This document shows positions 50,399 to 61,240 of a stretch of DNA of 64,000 nucleotides, one piece after another (within the stretch, counting starts at the first letter, position 1; every line of letters begins with the position of its first letter). The stretch is from assembly GCA_015062345.1 (NCBI GenBank), contig SUUV01000002.1, positions 34,740 through 98,739 of the forward strand, written 5' to 3'. Below the pieces are notes generated by a model. The model was not told where the DNA came from. It worked only from the letters and a program-made list of their open reading frames with translations, and made no database searches. The position numbers and the translations under genes were made by a program. Source of the stretch: Alphaproteobacteria bacterium (lineage in GTDB: Bacteria; Pseudomonadota; Alphaproteobacteria; RF32; CAG-239).

Positions 50399-52096
50399 AT
50401 GTCAAAAGTACTTATCACATCTGCATTGCCATATATTAACGGGATTCCGCATTTGGGACATATGGTCGGTTGTTTGCTCCCATCTGATGTTTATGCCAGA
50501 TATATGCGTATGATGGGAAATGATGTTTTATACATTGTCGGAACTGATGAGCACGGAACCACTTCTGAGGTTGGTGCCCTAAAAGCAGGTATGGATGTTC
50601 AATCATATTGTGATATGAATCATAAACGCCACTATAACACATATAAAGATTTTGGTTTGTCTTTTGATTGTTTTGGTCGTACATCGTCTGAACAAAACAA
50701 AGAAATGACATACCACATTTTTGAACAACTTGATAAAAACGGTTTTATTGAAGAAAGAACAATTAAACAGGTGTATTCTGTTGATGATAAAATGTTTTTG
50801 GCTGACCGTTACATCACCGGTACATGTCCGCATTGCGGCTATGACAAAGCCAGAGGTGACCAGTGTGAAAACTGCACAAAAGTTTTAGAACCGACTGACT
50901 TGATTGACGCAAAAAGTACCATTTCGGGCAGTAAAAACTTAGAAGTGCGTGAAACTAAGCATTTGTTCTTGAATTTGCCTAAAATTGAGCCGATTTTGCA
51001 ACAATGGCTTAAAACTAAAGAAGCCTTTTGGCCCGAGGTAGCTTATTCTATTGCGCAAAAATGGCTCAAAGAGGGTTTGCAGGCAAGATGTATTACTCGT
51101 GACCTAAAATGGGGATTTCCGGTAAACAAAGAAGGTTTTGAAGACAAGGTTTTTTATGTTTGGTTTGATGCGCCAATCGGTTATATCGGCATTACAAAAC
51201 AATGGTCCGATGAAAAACCCGATGAACGCAACTGGAAAGATTGGTGGTATGATGCCAAAGATGTTCGTCATGTTGAGTTTATGGCAAAAGACAATGTTCC
51301 GTATCACTCAATTACATTTCCGGCAACATTACTTGGCACCAAAGAACCATGGACACAGGTTGACTATTTAAAAGGTGTCAGCTACTTAACATTTGAGGGT
51401 GGAAAATTTTCAAAATCGGAAAACAGGGGTGTGTTTGCCGAAGATGCAATTAAAGAATTTGAGGCTGATTATTGGCGCTATTGGCTGATGAGCAACATTC
51501 CCGAAGGCTCTGACACAAGCTTTACTTTTGATTTGTTTGCCTCTGTTATTAACAAAGACCTAAACGGAGTGCTCGGCAATTTTGTATCAAGAGTGTTAAA
51601 AATGACATCTTCCAAAATCGGCAATACTGTCCCCGAAGGCGGACAGTTTGGTGAGTTGGAACAAAAACTCATTGAAAATTTGCAATTGGGCATTAAAAAC
51701 TATTTCAAATATATGAATGAATTAGAGTTCAGAAAAGCTTTTGCCGAATTGAGAGCCATTTGGGTGGAAGGTAACAACTACATTTCAGAGGCAGAGCCTT
51801 GGACAGTGATTAAAGAAGACCAAGCCAAAGCAGCCATGATTTTAAGAACTTGTATCAACCTTATCCGAATTTTTGCCATTTTAAGTGCTCCGATTATGCC
51901 GAAAACTGCAGAAAAAATGCTTGCTAAACTCGGTTTGGGTGTTGATGATATTCCAAGTTTAAAAGATTTTGATGTTAAAAAAGAAATTGATTTTATCAAA
52001 GCAGGTCAACCTTTTGAAGTCGGGGATATGCTTTTTGAACGCATCTTGCCCGAACGCGTGGAAGAATTAAAAACAAAATACGGGAGCAAAAAATAA
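50399..52096 (+). CDS. metG: Methionyl-tRNA synthetase
   Basis: ALPYINGIPHLGHMVG; CPHCGYDKARGDQCENC; KFSKSENRGVF; start at 50399 with SD aaggaga. Confidence 0.96.
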   Translation: MSKVLITSALPYINGIPHLGHMVGCLLPSDVYARYMRMMGNDVLYIVGTDEHGTTSEVGALKAGMDVQSYCDMNHKRHYNTYKDFGLSFDCFGRTSSEQNKEMTYHIFEQLDKNGFIEERTIKQVYSVDDKMFLADRYITGTCPHCGYDKARGDQCENCTKVLEPTDLIDAKSTISGSKNLEVRETKHLFLNLPKIEPILQQWLKTKEAFWPEVAYSIAQKWLKEGLQARCITRDLKWGFPVNKEGFEDKVFYVWFDAPIGYIGITKQWSDEKPDERNWKDWWYDAKDVRHVEFMAKDNVPYHSITFPATLLGTKEPWTQVDYLKGVSYLTFEGGKFSKSENRGVFAEDAIKEFEADYWRYWLMSNIPEGSDTSFTFDLFASVINKDLNGVLGNFVSRVLKMTSSKIGNTVPEGGQFGELEQKLIENLQLGIKNYFKYMNELEFRKAFAELRAIWVEGNNYISEAEPWTVIKEDQAKAAMILRTCINLIRIFAILSAPIMPKTAEKMLAKLGLGVDDIPSLKDFDVKKEIDFIKAGQPFEVGDMLFERILPERVEELKTKYGSKK

Positions 52097-52992
52097 TGAA
52101 ATTTGAGAGCTTAAAAGGTGTTCGTCTGCAAGGAATTGCAAAATCAATACATAAGTTTTTCTTAATTGTTACATATCCTTTCAGACACAGTTTCAAGTTT
52201 TTAGGTTTTTTGATTGTGGGTTTGGTGTTTTTTGCCTCAATTCCGATGATGCGAGGTGTCAGCTTTGAACATATATTAGATTGGTATATGCTAAAATATG
52301 AAGAAGTAAAAGACAAAGGCAGTGATGTACTTAAAAATAAACCTGAGCATGTTGAAAGAAAAATTAAAAATGCTTTTAAAAAAGAATTTAAACTTAAAAA
52401 GACTGAAAATACTGCCAGAAAACTCGTCGCCGATAAGAATAAAAGCACGGTTAACAATTCGGTTAAAGCAAAACCTGCTACCGAGGTTAAAAGAAAAACA
52501 TTTAAGCTGGGAAATTCTCCTTTTAAGCACATCAATGTAAAAAACACTTGGACCAAGAAAAAAGATTTAATTGCCGAATCGCCTGATATGCCAACGGTTG
52601 CAGTAGAACCGCTTGTTAAAAACGATGAAACCATAGCAGTTGATATGCCGAAAATTAAAGATGAGTTGAGTTATAAAAAAATTGAAACATTGCCGCTGAT
52701 TTATGAAGACATTCCTGAGCATATTCAGGGAGAAGCATTGATATTTAGTGCAAATGACCTTTCTGTAGGAAACAGATATATCATTTTGTACGGCATCTTA
52801 ACCGATAGCAAAAAGCACGATGAAAAAGCCGCATTTGAATATCTTAAAGACTTGGCCGACAGAAAAGATATTGAGTGTGACATTGTGGCTTATACATACG
52901 ACCACTATGCAACTGCGGTTTGTTTTATCGATGGTAAAAACATCAATAAAAACTTGGTTGATGCCGGATTTGCCGATAATATAGCCTTATAG
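52096..52992 (+). CDS. Membrane-anchored protein with degenerate thermonuclease-like C-terminus
   Basis: One N-terminal TM; IECDIVAYTYDHYATAVCFIDGKNINKNLVDAGFA resembles SNase C-terminal strands. Confidence 0.5.
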   Translation: MKFESLKGVRLQGIAKSIHKFFLIVTYPFRHSFKFLGFLIVGLVFFASIPMMRGVSFEHILDWYMLKYEEVKDKGSDVLKNKPEHVERKIKNAFKKEFKLKKTENTARKLVADKNKSTVNNSVKAKPATEVKRKTFKLGNSPFKHINVKNTWTKKKDLIAESPDMPTVAVEPLVKNDETIAVDMPKIKDELSYKKIETLPLIYEDIPEHIQGEALIFSANDLSVGNRYIILYGILTDSKKHDEKAAFEYLKDLADRKDIECDIVAYTYDHYATAVCFIDGKNINKNLVDAGFADNIAL

Positions 52993-53000
52993 AGAACACG

Positions 53001-54443
53001 ATGTTACAGCCGGTATTAATGATTAATGGTTTCATTCTCTCAATTTTAGGATTGAGTATGCTTTTTCCGGCACTGATTGATATTTATGACAACGATACAA
53101 ATTGGTCAGATTTTGTAACCTCAATGCTGATTACAATGTTTGTCGGGATATCGTTGTTTTTATCAAACAAAACAAAAATTATGCAAATAACCTTAAAACA
53201 AGGATATTTGGTAACATTGTCATGTTGGATAAGCGTGTCTTTGTTTTCGGCGATTCCGTTTATAATCAGCGGAGCTATAACCGATTGTACATCAGCCATA
53301 TTTGAAAGTGTTTCAGGTATAACCGGAACAGGTGCAACAATTTTGCCCGATGTTGAACAAATGCCACGGTCTATTCTGTTGTGGCGCTCGATGCTTAACG
53401 GTTTGGGCGGTATCGGAATTGTGATTTTTGCAGTTGCCATGCTTCCTTTTTTGGGAGTAGGCGGAATGCAGATGTTTGCAAGAGAAAATGCAAATGCAAA
53501 CGACAAACTGATGCCCAAATTTGTAGATATCGCCAAATGGATTATGTTTGTTTATGTCGGCTTGGTACTGTTGTGTACAATCTTACTTTATTTTGGTGGT
53601 ATGGGCAAATTTGATGCTGTAAATCATGCAATATCGGCAGTAGCAACCGCCGGATTTTCCACCAAAAACAACTCGGTTGCATATTTTGACAGCGGTATTA
53701 TCGAATTTATATTGGCTTTGTTTATGTTGCTTGGCGCATTGCCGATGACATTTTATATTATGCTCATCAAAAACAAAGAATTTGACCCGTTTCATATCGG
53801 GCAAATAAAATATTTTTTCAAAACAATTTTTTTGCTTTCGTTTTTTGTGGCTTTGTGGTTAAGTCTTCAAAGTAATATGAATTTTTTTACCGCTTTAAGA
53901 TACAGCTCGTTTAATATTATATCCGTAATTACCACAACCGGTATGGGCTCAACCGATTTTCTAGATTGGGGAATTTGGACTGCTGTGTTTTTTACCATAC
54001 TTTCAATGCATGGCGGTTGCAACGGCTCAACTACCGGCTCCATAAAGGTTATGCGTTGGCAAGTATTGAAATCTTATTTTCATAAGACGATAGTTACATC
54101 AATTGAACCAAACAGAGTTGTTCCGGTTAAAGTAGGTGAAGTTTCGGTTAACGATGGCATAGTTAACTCAGTGTTTGTGTATGTTTTCTTGTTTTTTGTT
54201 ACAATGGGAATAACGGCTGTAGCCTTAAATTTTATGGGATATGATTTTACCACATCGGTTTCGGCCGCCATTGCAAGCGTTACCAACACAGGTCCGGGAA
54301 TAACCACTTCAATCGGAGTTATGGGAAATTATGCTTTTTTCAGTTCGTCGGCAAAATATGTTTTATGTGCGGCCATGCTTTTAGGCAGGCTCGAAATTGT
54401 TACCGTCTTAGTAGTGTTTACAAAATCTTTTTGGAAAAAATAA
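53001..54443 (+). CDS. trkH: TrkH-family potassium uptake protein
   Basis: SVSGITGTGATILPDVEQMP; HGGCNGSTTGSIKVMR. Confidence 0.95.
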   Translation: MLQPVLMINGFILSILGLSMLFPALIDIYDNDTNWSDFVTSMLITMFVGISLFLSNKTKIMQITLKQGYLVTLSCWISVSLFSAIPFIISGAITDCTSAIFESVSGITGTGATILPDVEQMPRSILLWRSMLNGLGGIGIVIFAVAMLPFLGVGGMQMFARENANANDKLMPKFVDIAKWIMFVYVGLVLLCTILLYFGGMGKFDAVNHAISAVATAGFSTKNNSVAYFDSGIIEFILALFMLLGALPMTFYIMLIKNKEFDPFHIGQIKYFFKTIFLLSFFVALWLSLQSNMNFFTALRYSSFNIISVITTTGMGSTDFLDWGIWTAVFFTILSMHGGCNGSTTGSIKVMRWQVLKSYFHKTIVTSIEPNRVVPVKVGEVSVNDGIVNSVFVYVFLFFVTMGITAVALNFMGYDFTTSVSAAIASVTNTGPGITTSIGVMGNYAFFSSSAKYVLCAAMLLGRLEIVTVLVVFTKSFWKK

Positions 54444-54447
54444 GTCA

Positions 54448-55380
54448 ATGAAAAGTAAAATTTGTTATAAAGCACAAGATGATGTATTAGCAGCCATTAA
54501 AAGTTGGGAAAACCATCTTGCCGTTGAAAAAAGATTTTCTGCGCATACGGTAAGTGCCTATATGCGTGATTTGTCGTTTTTTATTAACTATTTTGCTGAC
54601 AAAGAAAACTTTGTTGATTTAGATTTTTTAGGTAATCTTGATGTAAGAGAATTTAGAAGTTTTATCAGTTATCGTGCCGAAAAAAAATTGCAAAAATCTT
54701 CTTTGGCAAGACAAATTTCGGTATTTAAAAACTTTTTTAAGTGGCTTAATAAAAATCATATGGTAAAAAACAGTGCAATCAGCTTGATATCATCACCAAA
54801 ATTAAACAAAGTTTTGCCTAAAGCCGTTGATGTTGATGATACATTTGATATTATAAAACAAGCTCAAGTTGTTGCAAGCTCTGACTGGCAAGGCCAAAGG
54901 GATAGAGCCGTTTTTATGCTTTTGTACGGTTGCGGACTTCGCATTTCAGAGGCACTTTCCTTAAATTACGGCGATTTTATTAATTCGGAAAACTTCTTAA
55001 AAATTAAAGGAAAAGGCAACAAAGAACGCATTGTTCCGTTGTTGCCGATTGTTAAAGAAAGTATAAACGCATACATTTTGGCCGTTGCGCAAAATTTTCA
55101 GCCTGATGATGCCTTATTTATAGGCGCTCATGGTGACAGATTGTGTCCTCGCATTATTCAAAGACAACTGCAAAAGATACGGATTCGGTTGGGCCTTCCT
55201 GATACTGTGACGCCCCATGCTCTCAGACACTCTTTTGCAACTCATCTTTTGGCTCAAGGTACGGACCTGCGTTCTATCCAAGAACTTCTTGGACACGAAA
55301 ATCTGGCCACGACTGAGCGCTATACAGATGTTGAATTTGCGACCTTAAAGAAAGAATACGATAAAGCGTATACCTCTTAA
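54448..55380 (+). CDS. xerC: Tyrosine recombinase XerC
   Basis: LLYGCGLRISEALSL; TPHALRHSFATHLLAQGTDLRSIQELLGHENLATTERYT. Confidence 0.93.
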   Translation: MKSKICYKAQDDVLAAIKSWENHLAVEKRFSAHTVSAYMRDLSFFINYFADKENFVDLDFLGNLDVREFRSFISYRAEKKLQKSSLARQISVFKNFFKWLNKNHMVKNSAISLISSPKLNKVLPKAVDVDDTFDIIKQAQVVASSDWQGQRDRAVFMLLYGCGLRISEALSLNYGDFINSENFLKIKGKGNKERIVPLLPIVKESINAYILAVAQNFQPDDALFIGAHGDRLCPRIIQRQLQKIRIRLGLPDTVTPHALRHSFATHLLAQGTDLRSIQELLGHENLATTERYTDVEFATLKKEYDKAYTS

Positions 55381-55452
55381 AAGCTTATAAGAAAAATAAA
55401 AATAAGGTGCAATACCATTGCACCTTATTATAATCTACTATCAAAAAAGAAC

Positions 55453-55620
55453 TTACTTTAACTTCTTTTCTACAAACTCTTCATGTTTTTTTGATTTTTT
55501 ATCATATTTTTTCAAAACCAATTTTTCAGGATGAGTTCTCGGGTTCTTTTCAGCAAGATAAAAAGTACCGGTGCCGGCACTGCTTTCCAATTTTACTTTT
55601 ACTTTTATTGCTTTTGCCAT
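55453..55620 (-). CDS. rpmG: 50S ribosomal protein L33
   Basis: Manual translation: MAKAIKVKVKLESSAGTGTFYLAEKNPRTHPEKLVLKKYDKKSKKHEEFVEKKLK*; below the ORF track length cut-off. Confidence 0.95.
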   Translation of the reverse strand: MAKAIKVKVKLESSAGTGTFYLAEKNPRTHPEKLVLKKYDKKSKKHEEFVEKKLK

Positions 55621-55753
55621 TTCTTTTCTCTTAAATTAAAGTTACAAATTAAAACATTTAGCAGTTGTATACATTTTTTAACTACCCTTGTCAACAATAA
55701 TTTTTGTTTTTTATAAAAAACAGTAAAAAAAAGTCCGGCGAACCGGACTGTTT

Positions 55754-56761
55754 TTACTTCATCATAAAACGAGATATGGTTTGGCGAAGTTTTCTTCCTC
55801 TCGGAGTTCGCATCATAACCATACTTGCCGAGCTCAAAATGATGGTAGCAGCGGCAATCCAGTCGGTTGCGTTGAGCTCTAAGAACGGCAACACCGTAAA
55901 CGCACTTACCAAAACTTCCACAAAATATGTAAAAATTGCTTGTGTAGACCTGAACATCATAAAATATTCACTGTTTGACAAGCTGACGGCATACAAATAA
56001 CAGTACATTGAAAATGCGTAGAACACAACACCATTAATCAATCCGCAAATTACATTGTTAAACGCAATATATTCATACGGTTTCGGTAAAAATTCAACAA
56101 ACGGCAATGCTGATAAAACCGATTGCGGCATAAACGATAAAATATATGAAAGCATTGCAAAACAAACAATAAAGGTTATACCGCTGACAAACATAATCCA
56201 ACCGGTGACACTTAATCTTTCTTTAAATGTGAGTTCTGATTTGTTGTCTTTGTGCACTTCGGCAATAATTGTCCTTAATGTGTTCAAAAATGATGAAATT
56301 GCCACAAATACGGTCACTTTTACCATTACATCAAATTGTAAACCGGAAACTAAGATAAAACAGCCGATAAAGATAAAGAGCATGGCAATAAAATCAACCC
56401 CGCCGGGGCGACGCTTAAACAAAAACCATGCAAAGAATACCGAGAAAATAATTTCAATGTTTGAAAGCAGGTTTGCTTGTGTTGATGAAATATAGAAAAA
56501 TGCCATAATCATAAACAGATTTCTGAAAATTTGCAAAGCACCAAACACCCAAGTTTGATAATTTGTGACAATTTTTTTGATATCGGTTTGATGATTACCA
56601 AGAGCAATCATTGCCAAACCGCTAAACAACACATTTGAACAGGCAATTGCGAATTGGTTACAATCATATTCTAAAATTGAATAGCGCAAAAACACATTAG
56701 ACATTGCCCAAAACAAAATGGTTGTCAAAGACAACACTGCCGCTTTATACATCTGTTTCAT
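55754..56761 (-). CDS. EamA/DMT superfamily transporter
   Basis: ~10 TM; FWAMSNVFLRYSI; SNIEIIFSVFFAWFLFKRRP. Confidence 0.85.
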   Translation of the reverse strand: MKQMYKAAVLSLTTILFWAMSNVFLRYSILEYDCNQFAIACSNVLFSGLAMIALGNHQTDIKKIVTNYQTWVFGALQIFRNLFMIMAFFYISSTQANLLSNIEIIFSVFFAWFLFKRRPGGVDFIAMLFIFIGCFILVSGLQFDVMVKVTVFVAISSFLNTLRTIIAEVHKDNKSELTFKERLSVTGWIMFVSGITFIVCFAMLSYILSFMPQSVLSALPFVEFLPKPYEYIAFNNVICGLINGVVFYAFSMYCYLYAVSLSNSEYFMMFRSTQAIFTYFVEVLVSAFTVLPFLELNATDWIAAATIILSSASMVMMRTPRGRKLRQTISRFMMK

Positions 56762-56914
56762 CAGTTTTTCCTTTTAATTTTAAATAACAATATCAGTGTA
56801 GTTTAATACTATATTATTAATTATCTACTTATTTTTTAAAAAAACTAACATTTTATATTGTGCTTGATTTTTTATAATTTATTTGATAAATTTATATCAT
56901 TAAAATTTACTATT

Positions 56915-57286
56915 ATGAAAGACGAATTATTTATTGAGGCCATGAAAAATGTTGAACAGGCCATTAAACTTGGTACTTCCGTGATGTGCGGACATATAAA
57001 AGTTGCACCGGAAGAATTTATGGTACTTTACTGCTTGTTACGAGACTGGCAAGACAGAATGGGTAAAGATGTTCCCGATCCGATTAACAAACTGGTTAAT
57101 CATATTGAGCATATTGTCGGCGACTCGTTACCTGTTTTCCGCGAATGTTATGAATTGACCAGAATGGGCAGCCCAATGGCTAAAGCTTTTTCTGCAATCG
57201 CTGAAGATGTTGAAACAGGAGTTAACGATGATACATCTGCTCAGCCGTTTTTTATACCAATTCCAAGAAACAAGTATGTGAGCTAA
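56915..57286 (+). CDS. Unknown small protein, SD-less single-gene unit
   Basis: MKDELFIEAMKNVEQAIKLGTSVMCG...; TTGATT-N17-TAAATT upstream; terminator hairpin ~57291-57325. Confidence 0.55.
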   Translation: MKDELFIEAMKNVEQAIKLGTSVMCGHIKVAPEEFMVLYCLLRDWQDRMGKDVPDPINKLVNHIEHIVGDSLPVFRECYELTRMGSPMAKAFSAIAEDVETGVNDDTSAQPFFIPIPRNKYVS

Positions 57287-57321
57287 AATAAGAAAAGGGA
57301 GATTTTTTAATCTCCCTTTTC

Positions 57322-58047
57322 TTATTCATCAATTTCGCCCATATAAGGCTTACCTAAAATCGGATGTACCGGCGCAAGAGCTTTGTGAGGTCTTGGCTGA
57401 GGTTTGAGTTTTTCCGGCTCATTTCTTAATAGCCACATCGGAGGATAGTGCCTTGTGCAATTTTCGACCAAATCTTTATAGCCGTCCCATCTTAATGTGC
57501 TTTTGACATAGTCTTTTTTGACTACAACCCCAGACTTTTTCACCTTAAAGACACGGAAAGCTTCATCAACCTGAGTTAGCATCGGGTCTCCGTTCAGTCG
57601 CGAATCTTTGCCGAGTTCTTGCTCCTTTGTAAAAATCGAAACTGTTGCAAGCTTGTTTTCGTACCACTTGCAAGCATCAAGCCAGAATGGATTCGTACAA
57701 AACACATATACGGTTTTTGAAAGAATCGGCCAAACAATTGTCTCGTTCATTTCATTGTTGAGTACAAAGGCAAACTGCCCGTCCAGACTTAACAGATTTT
57801 CATCTTTCATCTTCAGGTATGATAAGTTCGTAATTTTAAGCTCACATACCATTAAATTACTAAATCCTTCACCTACCGGAGAATAAAGTTTTTGAATAGG
57901 TTTGCCGAAAATATCTGTATCATCAATTGTCTCAACCATATGTCCAAACATCTCTATCACATCGTCGGATCCGATAGCTGATGATGATATCATCTTCAAG
58001 AAACTTTCTTGCGGAATTTCTTTTTTTATTCTTAATATCTTCTTCAT
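57322..58047 (-). CDS. Unknown protein, SD-less single-gene unit
   Basis: 241 aa; TTGACA-N17-TATTCT upstream on minus strand. Confidence 0.6.
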   Translation of the reverse strand: MKKILRIKKEIPQESFLKMISSSAIGSDDVIEMFGHMVETIDDTDIFGKPIQKLYSPVGEGFSNLMVCELKITNLSYLKMKDENLLSLDGQFAFVLNNEMNETIVWPILSKTVYVFCTNPFWLDACKWYENKLATVSIFTKEQELGKDSRLNGDPMLTQVDEAFRVFKVKKSGVVVKKDYVKSTLRWDGYKDLVENCTRHYPPMWLLRNEPEKLKPQPRPHKALAPVHPILGKPYMGEIDE

Positions 58048-58187
58048 AATGTAATAATTATTGGTTTATGCAAAGAGAATAAAAACTTTTCGTTGTTTTG
58101 TCAATATGTTTTTGGGCGCTATTATAAAAATCAGATTAAAATTGTTAAATTTTCTTACATAATCAGATTCTAATTGTGGTGGCTTTA

Positions 58188-58396
58188 TGTTTCTTACCTC
58201 ATTTTTGATTTAAATTCTTATGTTAATGCTTCCGAACATATTATAGGTAATATGGAAGTGAATGTTAACATTGAACAGCTGACACAACTTAGTTGTTCAG
58301 CCATAGACTTTGGTACAGTATATTTAAAAGCTAAGCTAACTATCCTGCCGGTACATATCAGACGACTGTTCAGATTATGGCTATGGCTGAATAAAC
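58188..58396 (+). pseudogene. Degraded DUF4402-like family member with N-terminal/promoter and internal deletions
   Basis: TACCTCATTTTTGATTTAAATTC joined to VNASEHIIGNMEVNVNIEQLTQLSCSAIDFGTVYLKA; C-terminus YPAGTYQTTVQIMAMAE* in another frame. Confidence 0.75.
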
Positions 58397-58427
58397 TATC
58401 TTTTTTATATTAAAGCAAAAGGCGGAA

Positions 58428-58964
58428 TTAATTTCCGCCTTTTGTAACAACAACCATTGCTTCACGCAAGATTCGGTCATTTATCATATAGCCTTTTTGC
58501 AACTCGGCAATTATTGTACCTGCAGGTTTGGTTTTGTCTTCAACTTCTTGTACGACCTGATGAAAATTCGGGTCAAAAACCGTATCCAAAATTTCCATTG
58601 CGCTGATGCCAAACTTGTCAAACACTTTGTTAAGCTCATTTAATGTGAGCTCAACACCTTTGCGCAAAGCAACACAATCATCATTTTGAGTGTCTTTTGA
58701 TGCATCAAGCGCACGCATCAGGTTATCAGCCACCGTAAGCAAATTTTTAGCAAATGAAGATATGGCATATTTATTGTTTTTTTCAATTTCGGCAGAACAT
58801 CTTTTCTTTGTATTTTCCAATTCGGCAAGTGCTCGCAAAAACTCATCTTTTAATTTTTGATTTTCTTCGGTAAGTTTTTCAATATCAGGTTGCAAATTGT
58901 CATTTTCAACAATTTCTTCTTCGGTTTCAAGTTGTTCATCAATTAAATTTTCTTCTTTTTCCAT
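58428..58964 (-). CDS. grpE: Nucleotide exchange factor GrpE
   Basis: RALAELENTKKR; GISAMEILDTVFDPNFHQVVQEV; GTIIAELQKGYMINDRILREAMVVVTKG. Confidence 0.95.
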   Translation of the reverse strand: MEKEENLIDEQLETEEEIVENDNLQPDIEKLTEENQKLKDEFLRALAELENTKKRCSAEIEKNNKYAISSFAKNLLTVADNLMRALDASKDTQNDDCVALRKGVELTLNELNKVFDKFGISAMEILDTVFDPNFHQVVQEVEDKTKPAGTIIAELQKGYMINDRILREAMVVVTKGGN

Positions 58965-59118
58965 TTTATCCTCTTTAAAATTTGTCAGTGACCTAATACA
59001 TATTATAAACTTAGTGATTATACATTCACAAGTCAAGAAGATTAATTGTTTTTTGTGTTGTCTTTTGTAAATCAAGTGCTATACTTTGGCATATAGTATA
59101 TTATTTTATAGGGAAAAG

Positions 59119-61149
59119 ATGATGAATGCTTGCGAAAAAATTGCCTCAATCGGTTTTTTGGCTCAAAATTTTAATCGTAAAAAAAACAGTGTGGTGTTTA
59201 ATAAGACCAATGATGCTTGCTGTATAGAGTTGCAAAATATGGCAAAAAATCAGTGCTTGGGAAAACGCAAGTGGCCTGAAATTCAAAATGTCGATGCGTG
59301 GATGCTTTCAGCCGAAACGGCAACTTTTATGAAGTGGGGCGGTTTGGGTATGGTGGCCTCGGAACTGCCGGAAAATTTTAATAAAACTTTTTCAAAACAA
59401 AATCATAAAATTTCAATTGTTACGCCGATGTATTTGGGAAATACGGGTAAAAAGTCGGCCACATTTGACGGCAAAGTTTATAAAGGAGCTCAAAATAAAG
59501 CGGTTGATGTAACCAAAATTATGTCGATTGATGTGCCTTTTATAAATCAGACACAAAATTTTATCAATTATAAGGCAGTGGTTTATAAAGCTTCTTTTAA
59601 TGATGTAGATTATGTTTTTATCCATAATGAAAGGTTTTTTTCCATAAATCCGCATACACAAAATCCGTCTACACAAGACGGATGTTATGTCCGAAACGAC
59701 AATGATATTGATGAAGTTGAGCGCTTTGCCTTTTTTTCTAAGGCAGTGTACATTTTGCTAAAAGAATGCGCATTAAATAAAACAAACAAATTGAAGTTGC
59801 CTAATATCCTGATTGCCAATGATTGGCATTTGGGGGCCTTAACCGGACTTTGCAAATATGCAAGCATTGCTCAGGCCTATAAAAACACCATTGACCGACA
59901 AACGGCAGAGCTTATTAATGCCATTCCGATAATTCATATTGCGCATCATTTGGGTTATCAGGGGTGGGATTATCCCAATACGGCTCGTTTGTTAAATTCT
60001 CTTTATGAAGACAATGCAAATTTGGTTTTTAAAAATGCCAAAGCCATTAAAAACAGCAATCCTCGAACGCCAAACACCTTAATTGTGTTTGACTGTTACA
60101 ATCAGGCTTCGGTCAGTTTTCATCTTGCCGACAGAGTGGTCACGGTTTCAAAAAATTATCTTCAGGAAGTTTCTTCCGAGCTGGGTTTGGGGCTTGATTT
60201 TCGTGATATCTTAAAAATCAGAAAAGACCACAGAACATTTTACGGCATAGTCAACGGTTATGATAAAAATCTGATTTCACCGAATGAGAAAAAAATTGAA
60301 CATATCAATGAATATTTTGAAGGATTTGATTTTAAGGTTTTTGATGAAAATTCTCTTGAAAACAAACTTAACAACAAAAAAGAGTGTATGAAGTTGCTTT
60401 CAAAATTGGCATCTAATCCGGAATATAAGCAAAAAGTGTTACCTTTGACCGATTTGTTTGATTTTGAAGATATATCCGCTTTGGTTAAAAAAGCCGATAA
60501 AGTGCCGTTTGTTTGCGCTACCAGCCGATTGGTTGAACAAAAAGGATATGATATTGCAGCTCAAGCCATAATTCAACTCATTGAAAACAATAAGAATAAA
60601 GGTGTTGAATTTCCTGTTTTTGTAATGGGCGGAGCAGGGGATTTGCAGTTGTTCCAAAAATTACAGAACTTGAAAATCGAAGTGGCAAAAATTGATAAAC
60701 AAGCTGCAAAACGCATTTTTGTATTTAGAGGTTATCGTGATGAATTTGCATATGCAATGCAATTGGCGGCTGATTTTTATTTAATGCCGTCTCGCTTTGA
60801 GCCATGCGGTTTAACCCAAATGGAAGCAATGGCTAAAGGCGCACTGCCGATTGCAACATCAACGGGCGGGTTGGTTGATACCATAAATGATTGTGTTGAC
60901 GGTTTCAGAACAGAGGTGTTTTTTGCCAAAGGTGTCAGGGTTTACGGCTCAAATTTAATGGCTCAAAAGTTCAAAAACAATGTTAATGCATATGCTCATA
61001 CATTGGCAAAAGCCTTAGATTATTTTTATAATGCTCGCAATGAGTTAAACCTGATGACACAAAATGCCATTAAAAAAGATTTTGGGTGGAATGTCCAAGG
61101 TGGGTCGGTGTATAAATATTATAAGCTTTTTACAACAGGAGCACTCTGA
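59119..61149 (+). CDS. glgA: GT5 glycogen/starch synthase
   Basis: KWGGLGMVASELP; IANDWHLGALTG; ATSRLVEQKGYDI; PSRFEPCGLTQMEAMAKGALPIATSTGGLVDTI. Confidence 0.93.
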   Translation: MMNACEKIASIGFLAQNFNRKKNSVVFNKTNDACCIELQNMAKNQCLGKRKWPEIQNVDAWMLSAETATFMKWGGLGMVASELPENFNKTFSKQNHKISIVTPMYLGNTGKKSATFDGKVYKGAQNKAVDVTKIMSIDVPFINQTQNFINYKAVVYKASFNDVDYVFIHNERFFSINPHTQNPSTQDGCYVRNDNDIDEVERFAFFSKAVYILLKECALNKTNKLKLPNILIANDWHLGALTGLCKYASIAQAYKNTIDRQTAELINAIPIIHIAHHLGYQGWDYPNTARLLNSLYEDNANLVFKNAKAIKNSNPRTPNTLIVFDCYNQASVSFHLADRVVTVSKNYLQEVSSELGLGLDFRDILKIRKDHRTFYGIVNGYDKNLISPNEKKIEHINEYFEGFDFKVFDENSLENKLNNKKECMKLLSKLASNPEYKQKVLPLTDLFDFEDISALVKKADKVPFVCATSRLVEQKGYDIAAQAIIQLIENNKNKGVEFPVFVMGGAGDLQLFQKLQNLKIEVAKIDKQAAKRIFVFRGYRDEFAYAMQLAADFYLMPSRFEPCGLTQMEAMAKGALPIATSTGGLVDTINDCVDGFRTEVFFAKGVRVYGSNLMAQKFKNNVNAYAHTLAKALDYFYNARNELNLMTQNAIKKDFGWNVQGGSVYKYYKLFTTGAL

Positions 61150-61240
61150 TTTTGAACTTGACAAAACATAAATAATACATTATATGTAAGGCATTCAAAG
61201 TATTATTTATAAATTATAAACCTTTTAATTTTTTATTTTT

